The translations under genes were made by a program, and so were the position numbers. DNA of 22,341 nt from an uncultured Prevotellaceae bacterium. GTDB lineage: Bacteria; Bacteroidota; Bacteroidia; Bacteroidales; Bacteroidaceae. Shown in pieces: positions 1-6,971 of this stretch (position 1 is the first letter of the stretch; the number at the start of each line of letters is the position of its first letter). Below the pieces are notes generated by a model. The model searched no databases. It worked only from the letters and a program-made list of their open reading frames with translations, and was not told the DNA's origin. The stretch covers positions 1 through 22,341 of the forward strand of contig CALGGJ010000109.1 of the NCBI GenBank assembly GCA_937915745.1. The letters are read 5' to 3'.

Positions 1-1752
1 ACGGGGGCTTTCTACAGCCACCCGGAGAGTCAGCGCGTGGCGGCGGAGTGGGGCATCATGGTGACGACGAGCCACTGCGAGCCTCTGCTGCTGAACAATG
101 CGGCTCCGACGGAGTGGGACAAGGCTCGCGACGGCGAGTGGAACTACCTGACGAACAAGGGGACCATCTGGAAAAAACTCGACGACCGCCTGAGGGAAAC
201 TGCCGCCTACGACAACATCTACACGATGGGCATGAGGGGCTTGCACGACGAGGCGATGAAGGGCTCGACCGACCCGAAGGTGAGGGCTCGCACGCTGGAA
301 CAAGTGTTTGAAGACCAGCGTGAGATTCTGACTCGGCGGAAAGGGAAGCCCATCGAGGAGATTCCGCAGATTTTCGTGCCCTACAAGGAGACGCTGGACA
401 TATACGACGCAGGGCTGAGGGTGCCGGAGGACATCACGCTGGTGTGGCCTGACGACAACTACGGCTACATGAAGCGGGTGAGCAACGAGGCTGAACGGAG
501 CCGCGGCGGAGGGGCTGGCGTGTATTACCACTTGAGTTATCTGGGCACTCCCCACGACTATCTGTGGGTGTGTACGACACCACCCGTGCTGATGTATGAG
601 GAACTGCTGAAGGCGTACAAGGCGGGGGGCGACCGCTACTGGCTGCTGAACGTGGGCGACATCAAGCCGATGGAACTGGCTGTGCAGGAATTTTTCGACA
701 TGGCATGGGAGATGGAGGCGTTCGACATGGAGCGGGCGAAGGACTATCAGGCTCAGTGGCTGGCTGGTGTGTTTGGCAAGAAGTGGGAGGGTGACTTCCG
801 CAAACTGACAGACACGTACTACAGGCTGGCGTGGGCGAGAAAGCCTGAATTTATGGGCTACGAGATGGAATGGGACAGTCAGGAAAATAATCTGCTGCAC
901 GACACGGACTTCTCGGCTGAGGAGCGTGTGGAGCGGCTGAGGGCGTATGAGGAGATTGCCGAGCGGTGCGACGCCATCGAGAGGGAACTGCCAAGGGAGA
1001 AGAAGGCGGCGTTCTTCGAGGTGCTGGGCTTTGCCGTGAAGTCTGCCTGCGAGATGAACCGCAAGTTCCTCTTGGCTCACGACAACCACGAGACGGGCAA
1101 TGGGGCGGCTGCCGAGGGGGCAAGGGCGGCTCAGGACAGCATCGGGAGGCTGATGGAAAGGTACAACACGATGGTGGACGGAAAATGGAGAGGGATGATG
1201 TCGGAGGTGCCACCCGGCTATTGTGCGAAGTATCAACTGATGCCCGAACTGGTGACGGAGCCGACGGACAGGTATGCCCTGCCGGAGAGCCAACGCAGGA
1301 CGGTGCTGAAGGAGCGGATGGACTTGGGACGAGGGAAGGTGAAGGGAGCGTTCCGCATGATTGAAGGGCTGGGCATGGACGGCAAGGTGCTGCAGATGGG
1401 TGAACCGCTGGACGAGGTGCAGAACCCTGAGAGCATGGAGTCGGAGCACTTCGACCTGAGGTTTGACGGCGAGGGGGACAGCGTGCAGGTGTGTGTGACG
1501 GTGGTGCCGATGTGGCCTGTCAGTCTCGAAAGGAGCAACCGTCTGGGCGTGAGTGTGGACGGAGGCAAGGCGGTGGTGTGCGAGAACCGTTTCGAGGAGT
1601 GGTCGTACCCGTGGAAACGGCAAGTGCTGGAGAATCGGAAGGACTTTCTGCTGACTTTTCTGCTGGCGAAGGGGCGGAAGCGACACACGTTGTCGCTGAT
1701 TGTGGGCGACCCTGGGCAGATGGTGCAGCGTGTGACCTATACGACAAAATGA
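1..1752 (+). CDS. GH115 alpha-glucuronidase, 5'-truncated by window edge
   Basis: The reading frame is open from base 1, and the GTG at 37 is internal, so the N-terminus lies outside the window. The visible 583 residues match glycoside hydrolase family 115, which removes (4-O-methyl)glucuronic acid side chains from xylan. Recognisable blocks are TTSHCEPLL near residue 22, VWPDDNYGYMKRVS near 147, the glycine/arginine-rich loop before VYYHLSYLG near 174, and YWLLNVGDIKPMELA near 215. A helical segment follows (about 260-400). The C-terminus, about 480-583, is a beta-rich domain like the GH115 C-terminal module (PMWPVSLERSNRLGVSVDGG). Complete family members are roughly 800-850 residues, so about 250 are missing. 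The enzyme is probably secreted or periplasmic, but the signal peptide cannot be seen. The AraC regulator downstream fits a xylan-use locus. Codon use (ACG, GTG, CTG, AGG) differs from most genes further right. Confidence 0.9.
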   Translation, partial: TGAFYSHPESQRVAAEWGIMVTTSHCEPLLLNNAAPTEWDKARDGEWNYLTNKGTIWKKLDDRLRETAAYDNIYTMGMRGLHDEAMKGSTDPKVRARTLEQVFEDQREILTRRKGKPIEEIPQIFVPYKETLDIYDAGLRVPEDITLVWPDDNYGYMKRVSNEAERSRGGGAGVYYHLSYLGTPHDYLWVCTTPPVLMYEELLKAYKAGGDRYWLLNVGDIKPMELAVQEFFDMAWEMEAFDMERAKDYQAQWLAGVFGKKWEGDFRKLTDTYYRLAWARKPEFMGYEMEWDSQENNLLHDTDFSAEERVERLRAYEEIAERCDAIERELPREKKAAFFEVLGFAVKSACEMNRKFLLAHDNHETGNGAAAEGARAAQDSIGRLMERYNTMVDGKWRGMMSEVPPGYCAKYQLMPELVTEPTDRYALPESQRRTVLKERMDLGRGKVKGAFRMIEGLGMDGKVLQMGEPLDEVQNPESMESEHFDLRFDGEGDSVQVCVTVVPMWPVSLERSNRLGVSVDGGKAVVCENRFEEWSYPWKRQVLENRKDFLLTFLLAKGRKRHTLSLIVGDPGQMVQRVTYTTK

Positions 1753-1782
1753 ACTTAGGGTAGGACAAAATTGACATGGGAC

Positions 1783-1815
1783 TTGGTGGGTATGGAAGAA
1801 AAGATGTATATTTGC
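1783..1815 (+). promoter_or_regulatory. Bacteroidetes-type promoter for the AraC gene
   Basis: TATATTTGC at 1807-1815 fits the TAnnTTTGC -7 consensus of the Bacteroidetes primary sigma factor. TTGG at 1783-1786 lies 21 bp upstream as a -33 element. The inferred transcript start near 1820 gives a leader of about 70 nt before the ATG at 1892, so the regulator can be transcribed independently of the GH115 gene. Confidence 0.6.
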
Positions 1816-1830
1816 AGATGAAAAAGAGTA

Positions 1831-1854
1831 AATGAAGAATGAAGAATGAAGAAT
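1831..1854 (+). repeat. 7-bp tandem repeat (AATGAAG) x3
   Basis: Three consecutive AATGAAG units plus AAT lie in the leader of the AraC gene. A related run of three 7-bp units (CTTTTCA on the + strand, TGAAAAG on the other) occurs at 22137-22157. A partial copy (ATGAAGAATGAAG) sits at 2764-2776, just past the AraC stop. Confidence 0.7.
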
Positions 1855-1891
1855 CAACTTAAGAACTCAATGTAAAAACGGAAATTTAGAT

Positions 1892-2767
1892 ATGCAAATG
1901 CCAATTGAATCGTTGAACCTGCTGATGCTGAATGTGGGCTTTGCCCGACAGGAGGCTGACTGGAACTGGCAGGATGTGAACTCGCCCTTCACGAGAATCT
2001 ACTGCGTGACGGAGGGAGAGGCGGTGCTGCACTTGGAGGGGAAGGCAGTGAGGCTGACGAAGGGAAACCTGTACATCATCCCTGCCTACACGTCGCATTC
2101 GTATGAGTGTGACGGTGTGTTTGGGCACTACTACCTGCATGTGTATGAGGGGTTCAAGAAAGAGACGAATGTGTTTGAACGGTTTGACTTCCCCACGGAG
2201 GTGCCTGCCAGGGAGGGCGACGAGGAACTGATGAGGAGGATGTGTGAGCGTCACCCCGACGCACGGCTGCCCGAGAGCGACCCGAGGTCGTATGACAACA
2301 CGAGGGGGCTGACGGACTATGTGAGGCGGTACGGCGAGTTGCCGCTGCACGAGAAGATGGCGTTGCGAGGTGCGACGCTGCTGCTGTTTTCGAGGTTTAT
2401 GGAACGGGCGAAGGAGAAGGTGTGGACGAAGGACGAGCGGCTGACGAAGGTGGTGAAGCACATCCACAACAACATCTATGACGACATCGACGTGGACGAA
2501 CTGGCTGACGTGGCGTGTGTGACGAAGCCCTACCTCATCCGTCTGTTCAGGCGTGACTTCGGGGTGTCGCCGCTGCAATACATCAACCGCAAGAAGGTGG
2601 AGAAAGCCCAACTCCTGCTGCTGACCGGCGATATGGCGGTGAAGGAGGTGGCATACACGCTGGGATTCGGCGACCACTCTTACTTCATCCGCCTGTTTAA
2701 GAAGGTGACAGGACGCACGCCAATGGAGTATCGTGAGATGTTTGGAGGAAGTGGGAAAGGAAAATGA
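1892..2767 (+). CDS. AraC-family transcriptional regulator
   Basis: A 291-residue protein. The N-terminal half (about 1-130) is a cupin-like sensor: YCVTEGEAVLHLEGK and GNLYIIPAYTSHSYECDG give the expected beta-barrel pattern ending in a histidine-containing ligand strand. The C-terminus (about 184-287) is a double helix-turn-helix AraC domain. It holds IDVDELADVACVTKPYLIRLFRRDFG as helix-turn-helix 1 and the family signature VKEVAYTLGFGDHSYFIRLFKKVTGRTPMEYR as helix-turn-helix 2. The domain order suits a sugar-responsive activator. The adjacent GH115 gene suggests a xylan-derived effector, which is inference. It has its own promoter at 1783-1815. The start chosen is ATG 1892; a second ATG two codons on is possible. 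Codon use resembles the GH115 gene rather than genes to the right. Confidence 0.9.
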   Translation: MQMPIESLNLLMLNVGFARQEADWNWQDVNSPFTRIYCVTEGEAVLHLEGKAVRLTKGNLYIIPAYTSHSYECDGVFGHYYLHVYEGFKKETNVFERFDFPTEVPAREGDEELMRRMCERHPDARLPESDPRSYDNTRGLTDYVRRYGELPLHEKMALRGATLLLFSRFMERAKEKVWTKDERLTKVVKHIHNNIYDDIDVDELADVACVTKPYLIRLFRRDFGVSPLQYINRKKVEKAQLLLLTGDMAVKEVAYTLGFGDHSYFIRLFKKVTGRTPMEYREMFGGSGKGK

Positions 2768-2818
2768 AGAATGAAGTTAAAGAAGTTATCGCTTCGCTCG
2801 AAGTTAGAGACGAATGTT

Positions 2819-2840
2819 TTGCCAATGACCGATTTGGGTT
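2819..2840 (+). repeat. Intergenic repeat, copy 1 (TTGCCA, 4 nt, CCGATTTGGGTT)
   Basis: This 22-bp stretch between the convergent AraC and DUF4270 genes matches 22179-22200 in the same orientation at 18 of 22 positions. The only differences are the four central bases (ATGA here, TCGG there). Just upstream (2773-2806) GAAGTTA occurs three times, and CTTCG/CGAAG forms a small inverted repeat at 2792-2803. This is probably a member of a dispersed intergenic repeat family. Confidence 0.6.
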
Positions 2841-2845
2841 AATTG

Positions 2846-4261
2846 TTACTTGAATTTGCTGTATATCACTTTGAGTGGTATCGGGTCGTTGGCTCCACCT
2901 ACGAGTCGTGCGCTGGTCATTGAGAAGTCGTGACAGAGTTTTACGAGTGTGCGTGTTGATGTTGATGTGGATGTTGTGGTGTAGTAGTATGCTGCTGTTA
3001 ATGAACTGGATGAGTCGAATGTCGGTTCGACTGGTATGATGAGCACTTTGTTGTAGTTGTCGCTTGCTGTGCCTTTCAGTTTCTCGGCTGTCATGGTGTT
3101 GAGCAGGTGTGAGATGTTTGAGAATGTGTAGGTGTTGGTCGCAGCATTGAATTGTGCGAGGTATGATGTGTTGGAGTCGGCTGTGCGGTATTGTTCGAAG
3201 TATCCTCCAAGATAGTCGTCGAGCTGTACCATGAGCAGGTATTTTGGTATTCCGAGTTTGAATCCGTTTGCTACCCGGTCGTTGTATCGTGTGAATGTGA
3301 TGCTGGCAGAGTTGATGGTGTCGTTGTAGTTGAGTTGCTCGGCTGGCAGTGTTGCGAGTGTGAATATGCCTGCAGGGCTCTTGAGGTATGTGGCTTGGTT
3401 GTCGAGCAGGAGGTTCTGCAGGTTGTAGTTTTCGAATCGTGTTGCTTGTATCACTTCTTCGGTTGCTGCAAACTGGCACATTCCGGTTGTGTCGATGTCT
3501 TCTTCGGTGTCGTGGTATCTCAGGTTGAGGTTGAATTGTGCTATGCTGATGTATGCCATGGCTCCGTCGCCGCTTTCGAGTCGGAAGTAGAATCCTTTTG
3601 AGCCTGGGAGTCCGCTGTTAATCCACGATTCGGAGTCGTTGAAGTATTCGGGACGTGTTTTGTATGCTTGATATATCTGTTGCCCTATTTCGTTGGGCAG
3701 TGGTATGCGTATGTGGTTGTTGTAGGTTGATTTCCGGCGTGTGTCGTCGTCGATGGTGCGGTCGGACAGTGTGTACCATTTGACGGTGATTGGTGGTGTC
3801 GTGGTGTCGCAGTACCGTTCGGGGTTGATGTTGGTGTAGTAGTCGGCATCGGGGTCGAGCACTTGCGTGAGTGGATATACGCTTACTTTGAATGTGGCGA
3901 GTGAGTCGCCTACGTATTCGTCGATGTATAGCAGCAGTTCGGTTGATATGACCGAGTCGCCGATTATGGAGTCGGGGAATGCGAAGTCTTCGATGCAGTG
4001 GAATTGTGCGAGGAAGTCGGATTTAATGCTGGTTCCGGTTTCGGGGTCGGTGAATTGTCCGAGGAATGAGCGGTTGGAGCGTGCGAGTACTGAGTCGCCT
4101 GCAGAGTATGATTGTGTTGTGACGTTGTAGGTCTGGCATGTGTCTTGTATGAGGTCGGCGGTTGGCATCATGTCGCTGCCTAGTGTGCCGGTGTTGTCGT
4201 CACATGCTGTGAGTGAGATGGCTAATGTGATGATTGTGGTTATGATGTGTCTTGTTTTCAT
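2846..4261 (-). CDS. DUF4270 family lipoprotein
   Basis: A 471-residue exported lipoprotein: a short basic N-terminus, a hydrophobic stretch and the lipobox LTAC with cysteine 20, followed by acidic residues (DDN). After the lipobox it starts TLGSDMMP, as DUF4270 proteins of Bacteroidales typically do (an early G-x-x-M/L-x-P segment). The body is a beta-rich sequence of long strands (LLLYIDEYVGDSLATFKVSVYPL, INSASITFTRYNDR). The function of DUF4270 is not established. It ends with a Ser/Thr-rich segment (TTTSTSTSTRT) before the last strand. It lies 106 nt downstream of the short GT5-like gene on the same strand, a pairing I recall as common in Bacteroidales, so the two are probably co-transcribed. 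The coding strand is notably rich in A and C. Confidence 0.85.
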   Translation of the reverse strand: MKTRHIITTIITLAISLTACDDNTGTLGSDMMPTADLIQDTCQTYNVTTQSYSAGDSVLARSNRSFLGQFTDPETGTSIKSDFLAQFHCIEDFAFPDSIIGDSVISTELLLYIDEYVGDSLATFKVSVYPLTQVLDPDADYYTNINPERYCDTTTPPITVKWYTLSDRTIDDDTRRKSTYNNHIRIPLPNEIGQQIYQAYKTRPEYFNDSESWINSGLPGSKGFYFRLESGDGAMAYISIAQFNLNLRYHDTEEDIDTTGMCQFAATEEVIQATRFENYNLQNLLLDNQATYLKSPAGIFTLATLPAEQLNYNDTINSASITFTRYNDRVANGFKLGIPKYLLMVQLDDYLGGYFEQYRTADSNTSYLAQFNAATNTYTFSNISHLLNTMTAEKLKGTASDNYNKVLIIPVEPTFDSSSSLTAAYYYTTTSTSTSTRTLVKLCHDFSMTSARLVGGANDPIPLKVIYSKFK

Positions 4262-4367
4262 CTCTGTGTGCTGTTATGCAGTATGGCTGCTGTGGTTGTG
4301 CCGCAGCCGTGTGTTGTGGTGGTTGTTGTGTTGTATGGGTGTCGCTTGGGACGGCTTTGTGTGCCTG

Positions 4368-5171
4368 TTATGGCATGAGTCGCTCGTAGAAGTCGCTGTA
4401 TGATTTGTAATCGTCTTTGTATGGCAGCACCGGCTTGCCTGTCTCTTTTGCGTATTTTATTACGGTCTTTGGTGTTTTCTTGTCGTTTACGATTAGTCCG
4501 TCGGCATATTTCACTGCTATCATCTGCATCTCTTCAAATGTGCATGGTCCGGTGGTTATGTCGGCCACTTCGTTTTGTTTTATGTTGCGGAATGGTATGC
4601 TTGCCTGGAATGTGTCGCCGAGGTTGGTCTTGAATGACGGTGCGGTAGCTGAATATACTACTTTTGCGTCGCAGAACGATGGTTCGTCTTGGTATGCTCG
4701 TTTTATGTAGAGTGGTGCGAGCGATGTGATCCATCCGTGGCAGTGTATGATGTCGGGCACCCATCGCAGTTTCTTTACTGTTTCGAGTACTCCGCGTGCA
4801 TAGAATATTGCTCGTTCGCCGTTGTCGGTATATTCGTTGCCGCTGTCGTCGGTTATGAGTCGGCGGTGTGTGAAGTAGTCGTCGTTGTCGATAAAGTAGA
4901 TTTGCATTCTTGCCGATTGTATGGATGCTACCTTGATGACGAGGGTGTGGTCGGTGTCGTCTATGATTATGTTCATACCTGAAAGCCTTATCACCTCGTG
5001 CAGTTGGTTCCGGCGCTCATTGATGGTTCCCCAGTTGGGCGAGAATGTGCGTATCTCGTGGCCGAGTTCTTGTATGGCTTGCGGCATTTCGCGCCCTTTG
5101 GCGGCCAGTGCCGACTCGGGAACGAATGGTGTCATCTCTGAGGTGATGAACAGTATTTTTTTTGCTTTCAT
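4368..5171 (-). CDS. Single-domain GT5-like glycogen/starch synthase catalytic-domain protein
   Basis: 267 residues resembling only the N-terminal Rossmann domain of glycogen/starch synthase (GT5). KKILFITSEMTPFVP matches the family opening, PDIIHCHGWITSLAPLYIK corresponds to the family's HxHDW region (about residue 140), and a terminal Rossmann-like strand ends in YADGLIVNDK. It lacks the second GT-B domain, so it is about half of a functional synthase. The ADP-glucose-binding KxGG motif after the opening strand is replaced by VPESALAAKG. Similar short proteins are widespread in Bacteroidales, often near panC and a DUF4270 gene; panC is not in this window. Its activity is unknown. The start chosen is ATG 5171: an in-frame ATG at 5198 directly abuts the -7 promoter box (5199-5207) and would lie upstream of the transcript start. 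Confidence 0.8.
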   Translation of the reverse strand: MKAKKILFITSEMTPFVPESALAAKGREMPQAIQELGHEIRTFSPNWGTINERRNQLHEVIRLSGMNIIIDDTDHTLVIKVASIQSARMQIYFIDNDDYFTHRRLITDDSGNEYTDNGERAIFYARGVLETVKKLRWVPDIIHCHGWITSLAPLYIKRAYQDEPSFCDAKVVYSATAPSFKTNLGDTFQASIPFRNIKQNEVADITTGPCTFEEMQMIAVKYADGLIVNDKKTPKTVIKYAKETGKPVLPYKDDYKSYSDFYERLMP

Positions 5172-5198
5172 TGGTTTGTCCGTTTGGATTTTCGTCAT

Positions 5199-5230
5199 GC
5201 AAAGTTACGAAAAAAAAGTGAAAGCGGCAA
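5199..5230 (-). promoter_or_regulatory. Promoter for the GT5-like/DUF4270 pair
   Basis: On the - strand, TAACTTTGC (5207 to 5199) fits the TAnnTTTGC -7 consensus. TTG (5230 to 5228) lies 20 bp upstream as the -33 element. The predicted transcript start near 5193 is about 20 nt before the ATG at 5171, and this decides the start codon. Confidence 0.7.
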
Positions 5231-5397
5231 GTGTTTGGGTGTTATTTAATTTTTTTTATGTGTTGTGTATTAGGTGTTTTGTCGTTTTGCAGTTTGCAAT
5301 GATTAAAATAATGGCGGACGCTAATTTCACAATCGGCGGCCGCCTGAGATAATTCTTACATTATTCTCACTTACCAAAAAGAAATTAAAATGTGCTT

Positions 5398-5420
5398 AAA
5401 CTAAGCTGAGTGATTAGTTT
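5398..5420 (-). terminator. Weak hairpin downstream of the SPOR gene
   Basis: A 7-bp perfect inverted repeat (AAACTAA / TTAGTTT) with a 9-nt loop lies 24 nt past the SPOR gene stop. There is no strong T-run, so termination is only a possibility. The rest of the 5208-5443 spacer contains a 10-bp palindrome GGCGGCCGCC at 5335-5344 and no ORF I would support. Confidence 0.3.
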
Positions 5421-5443
5421 GCCGGCGTTAGGTTGCCGTTGTC

Positions 5444-5938
5444 TTATTTTGCCAGCAGGAGCCAGGCGTCGGGATAGGTGGCGCGCAGTTTGTCGCGTGC
5501 CGATACTGCGTCGGCGCGGTTGGACGATGATGTGGCGATAACTCGGTACATGCCTGTCGCAGGGTTTTGTGCCACGATGGCGCTGTAGCCTTTGTTCTTG
5601 AGTGTGGAGCAGAGGTTGTTGGCGTAGTCGATGCTCTTGAACGATCCGCATACCACGTTGTAGGCCTGGATTGAACCTCCGCCTACTGCAGTGAGGCTCT
5701 CGGTCTGGAGGTTGGCATTGTCTTGTTCAACAACCGGTGTAACCGGCGTGACAGGTGTGACGTTCTGTACTGGTGCCACTGCTACCGGCTGCACTTGTAC
5801 AGGCTCTGTAGCCTGCTGCACTTGCTCTTGTGCCTGTGCTTTCTCGTATGCTTTCTTGTAGCTGCTTTCTGATGATTTGCAGGATGCGAGTGTGAAGGCT
5901 GCCGTAACAGCCAGGGTGAGAATGAGATTTGCTTTCAT
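5444..5938 (-). CDS. SPOR domain-containing lipoprotein
   Basis: A 164-residue lipoprotein. The signal peptide ends in the lipobox LASC with cysteine 20. A charged segment (about 21-40) and a flexible Gln/Pro/Val-rich linker (about 41-75) with repeated VTPVTP follow. A C-terminal SPOR domain spans about 88-162 (YNVVCGSFKSIDYANNLCSTLKNKGY...YRVIATSSSNRADAVSARDKL). SPOR domains bind peptidoglycan strands lacking stem peptides, typically at division sites, so this protein is probably an envelope-anchored cell-wall-binding factor; that role is inferred from the domain. It lies 113 nt downstream of the HU-HIG gene on the same strand. I see no canonical -7 box in that gap, so the two are probably co-transcribed. 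The pairing with an HU-HIG gene is reminiscent of other Bacteroidales. Confidence 0.9.
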   Translation of the reverse strand: MKANLILTLAVTAAFTLASCKSSESSYKKAYEKAQAQEQVQQATEPVQVQPVAVAPVQNVTPVTPVTPVVEQDNANLQTESLTAVGGGSIQAYNVVCGSFKSIDYANNLCSTLKNKGYSAIVAQNPATGMYRVIATSSSNRADAVSARDKLRATYPDAWLLLAK

Positions 5939-6051
5939 TGTTTTCTGTTTGTTTTATTGGTTGTTCTTGTTTTTGAATTTCTCGATTTTATGGTTTTTTG
6001 CACCGTTGTGCGTCTTATTGCTTATTTTTGTGCCTGCCATGCCGGCCGGAC

Positions 6052-6447
6052 TCACCTTTGGGTGGCCTCCACTCGCTCGAATTTCGAGTTGGTCATGGCT
6101 TTCTTCAGGCTCACTGCCGAGCGGAAGTTTATGTTTTTTACTTTCACCGATTGGGCTCTGATGTCGGCTGCTTTCTCTACTACCTTCGATTCGGCCGAGA
6201 GCGAGAACGTCCCGATGCCGTCGATGTTGACGTTGTAGCCGTCGAGCAGATACTTCGTTATGTTCTGAGAGAGTGCGATGATGGCTGCTGCCATGTCGGC
6301 TGTCGTGAGCGAACAACTGGATGCTATGTGCTGACACAGTGTGGGCGTGTCGATGGTCCCTTTGGTGACAACCTGCGCATAATAGCCCTTCTTGGGCTTG
6401 TTGCTTATGTTGTCTTTCATTTCGGTCAGTCTGTATCTTATACTCAT
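6052..6447 (-). CDS. HU-HIG family DNA-binding protein
   Basis: 131 residues with the HU/IHF-like fold as found in Bacteroidetes. It has an N-terminal extension (YYAQVVTKGTIDTPTLCQHIASSCSLTTADM) and a helical core (AAAIIALSQNITKYLLDGYNVNIDGIGTFSLSAESK) in which GYNVNIDGIGTF is the family's beta-turn signature. Next comes an arm segment (IRAQSVKVKNINFRSAVSLKKAM). It is longer than classical HU (about 90 residues), as expected for HU-HIG proteins. Role: presumably nucleoid-associated DNA binding. The ATG at 6447 follows a purine-rich GATCAGAG ribosome-binding region. Transcription probably starts near 6580, leaving a structured leader of about 130 nt (see 6460-6583). Confidence 0.85.
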   Translation of the reverse strand: MSIRYRLTEMKDNISNKPKKGYYAQVVTKGTIDTPTLCQHIASSCSLTTADMAAAIIALSQNITKYLLDGYNVNIDGIGTFSLSAESKVVEKAADIRAQSVKVKNINFRSAVSLKKAMTNSKFERVEATQR

Positions 6448-6459
6448 CTCTGATCTCTT

Positions 6460-6583
6460 ACTACTTTTTGTAGTCCTTATTTCGATTAGGTCTATTATTC
6501 TTACTTATATTCTCTACACCTTTTTATTTTTTCTCCTACAACTTTTTTTATTTTATTGTAGGCTTTTTATTCAAAAGGTGTAG
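6460..6583 (-). promoter_or_regulatory. Structured 5' leader of the HU-HIG mRNA
   Basis: Two nested perfect inverted repeats form an interrupted stem: 11 bp pairing 6514-6524 with 6573-6583, and inside it 7 bp pairing 6535-6541 with 6556-6562. Nearer the start codon, ACTAC (6460-6464) pairs with GTAGT (6470-6474) across a 5-nt loop. The outer stem begins at the predicted 5' end of the transcript. It could stabilise the mRNA, act in autoregulation, or be processed into a small RNA. None of these can be told apart from sequence alone. Confidence 0.5.
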
Positions 6584-6584
6584 T

Positions 6585-6618
6585 GCAAAGGTAGTGATTT
6601 TTTTTAATATGTTCCAAA
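6585..6618 (-). promoter_or_regulatory. Promoter for the HU-HIG/SPOR genes
   Basis: On the - strand, TACCTTTGC (6593 to 6585) matches the -7 consensus. TTTG (6618 to 6615) matches the -33 element with a 21-bp spacer. Confidence 0.7.
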
Positions 6619-6750
6619 TGTTTTAATGGAAAAGTGTGGTTTTTAATGCAATTTTACTGAAGAGGGCCTGTATTCCGGTGTTTTTCACACAGTGGGGCTG
6701 TGTTCCGGGTGTTGCAGGGTGAATGGCGGGCGGCCGTATGTCTGTGGTTT

Positions 6751-6838
6751 TGCGAGTGCGCGCTCCCGGGCCTGCGAGTGCGCACTCTCGGACCTGCAAG
6801 TGCGTGCTCCCGGGCTTGCGAGTGCGCACTTGTTGACG
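6751..6838 (+). repeat. Four-copy 22-bp tandem repeat with GAGTGCGCACTC palindrome
   Basis: Four head-to-tail 22-bp units start at 6751, 6773, 6795 and 6817. Each begins TGC(G/A)AGTGCG and continues toward a CCCGGGCC-like end; unit 4 diverges in its last third. Unit 2 carries the perfect 12-bp palindrome GAGTGCGCACTC, which recurs alone at 12735. The array lies between the divergent HU-HIG and recR promoters. The rest of 6619-6932 shows only an imperfect direct repeat (GGGCCTGTATTCCGG near 6664 and GGGGCTGTGTTCCGGG near 6695), and no gene. Confidence 0.8.
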
Positions 6839-6932
6839 TGTGCTTGTGTCTTTGGGAGTGAAAATGGCTGCAGCACCCGTCGTTTTTTCAATTATTTGTT
6901 ACTGATGATGTGGCGGTGTGACCAAAAATGTG

Positions 6933-6941
6933 TATCTTTGC
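6933..6941 (+). promoter_or_regulatory. Promoter -7 box for the recR operon
   Basis: TATCTTTGC fits the TAnnTTTGC consensus and lies 30 bp before the recR start codon. No clear TTTG -33 element is present at the right spacing. Confidence 0.6.
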
Positions 6942-6971
6942 ATTGCGTAATCACTTTATCAAAAAGAACGG

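Noticed and set aside
2764..2853. 29-codon ORF overlapping the AraC stop (ATGA)
   Set aside because: It is made entirely of intergenic repeat sequence (GAAGTTA copies and the TTGCCA element) and runs into the convergent DUF4270 gene.
5172..5198. Upstream ATG for the GT5-like protein
   Set aside because: The ATG directly abuts the -7 box and would precede the transcript start; the family-like sequence begins at ATG 5171.
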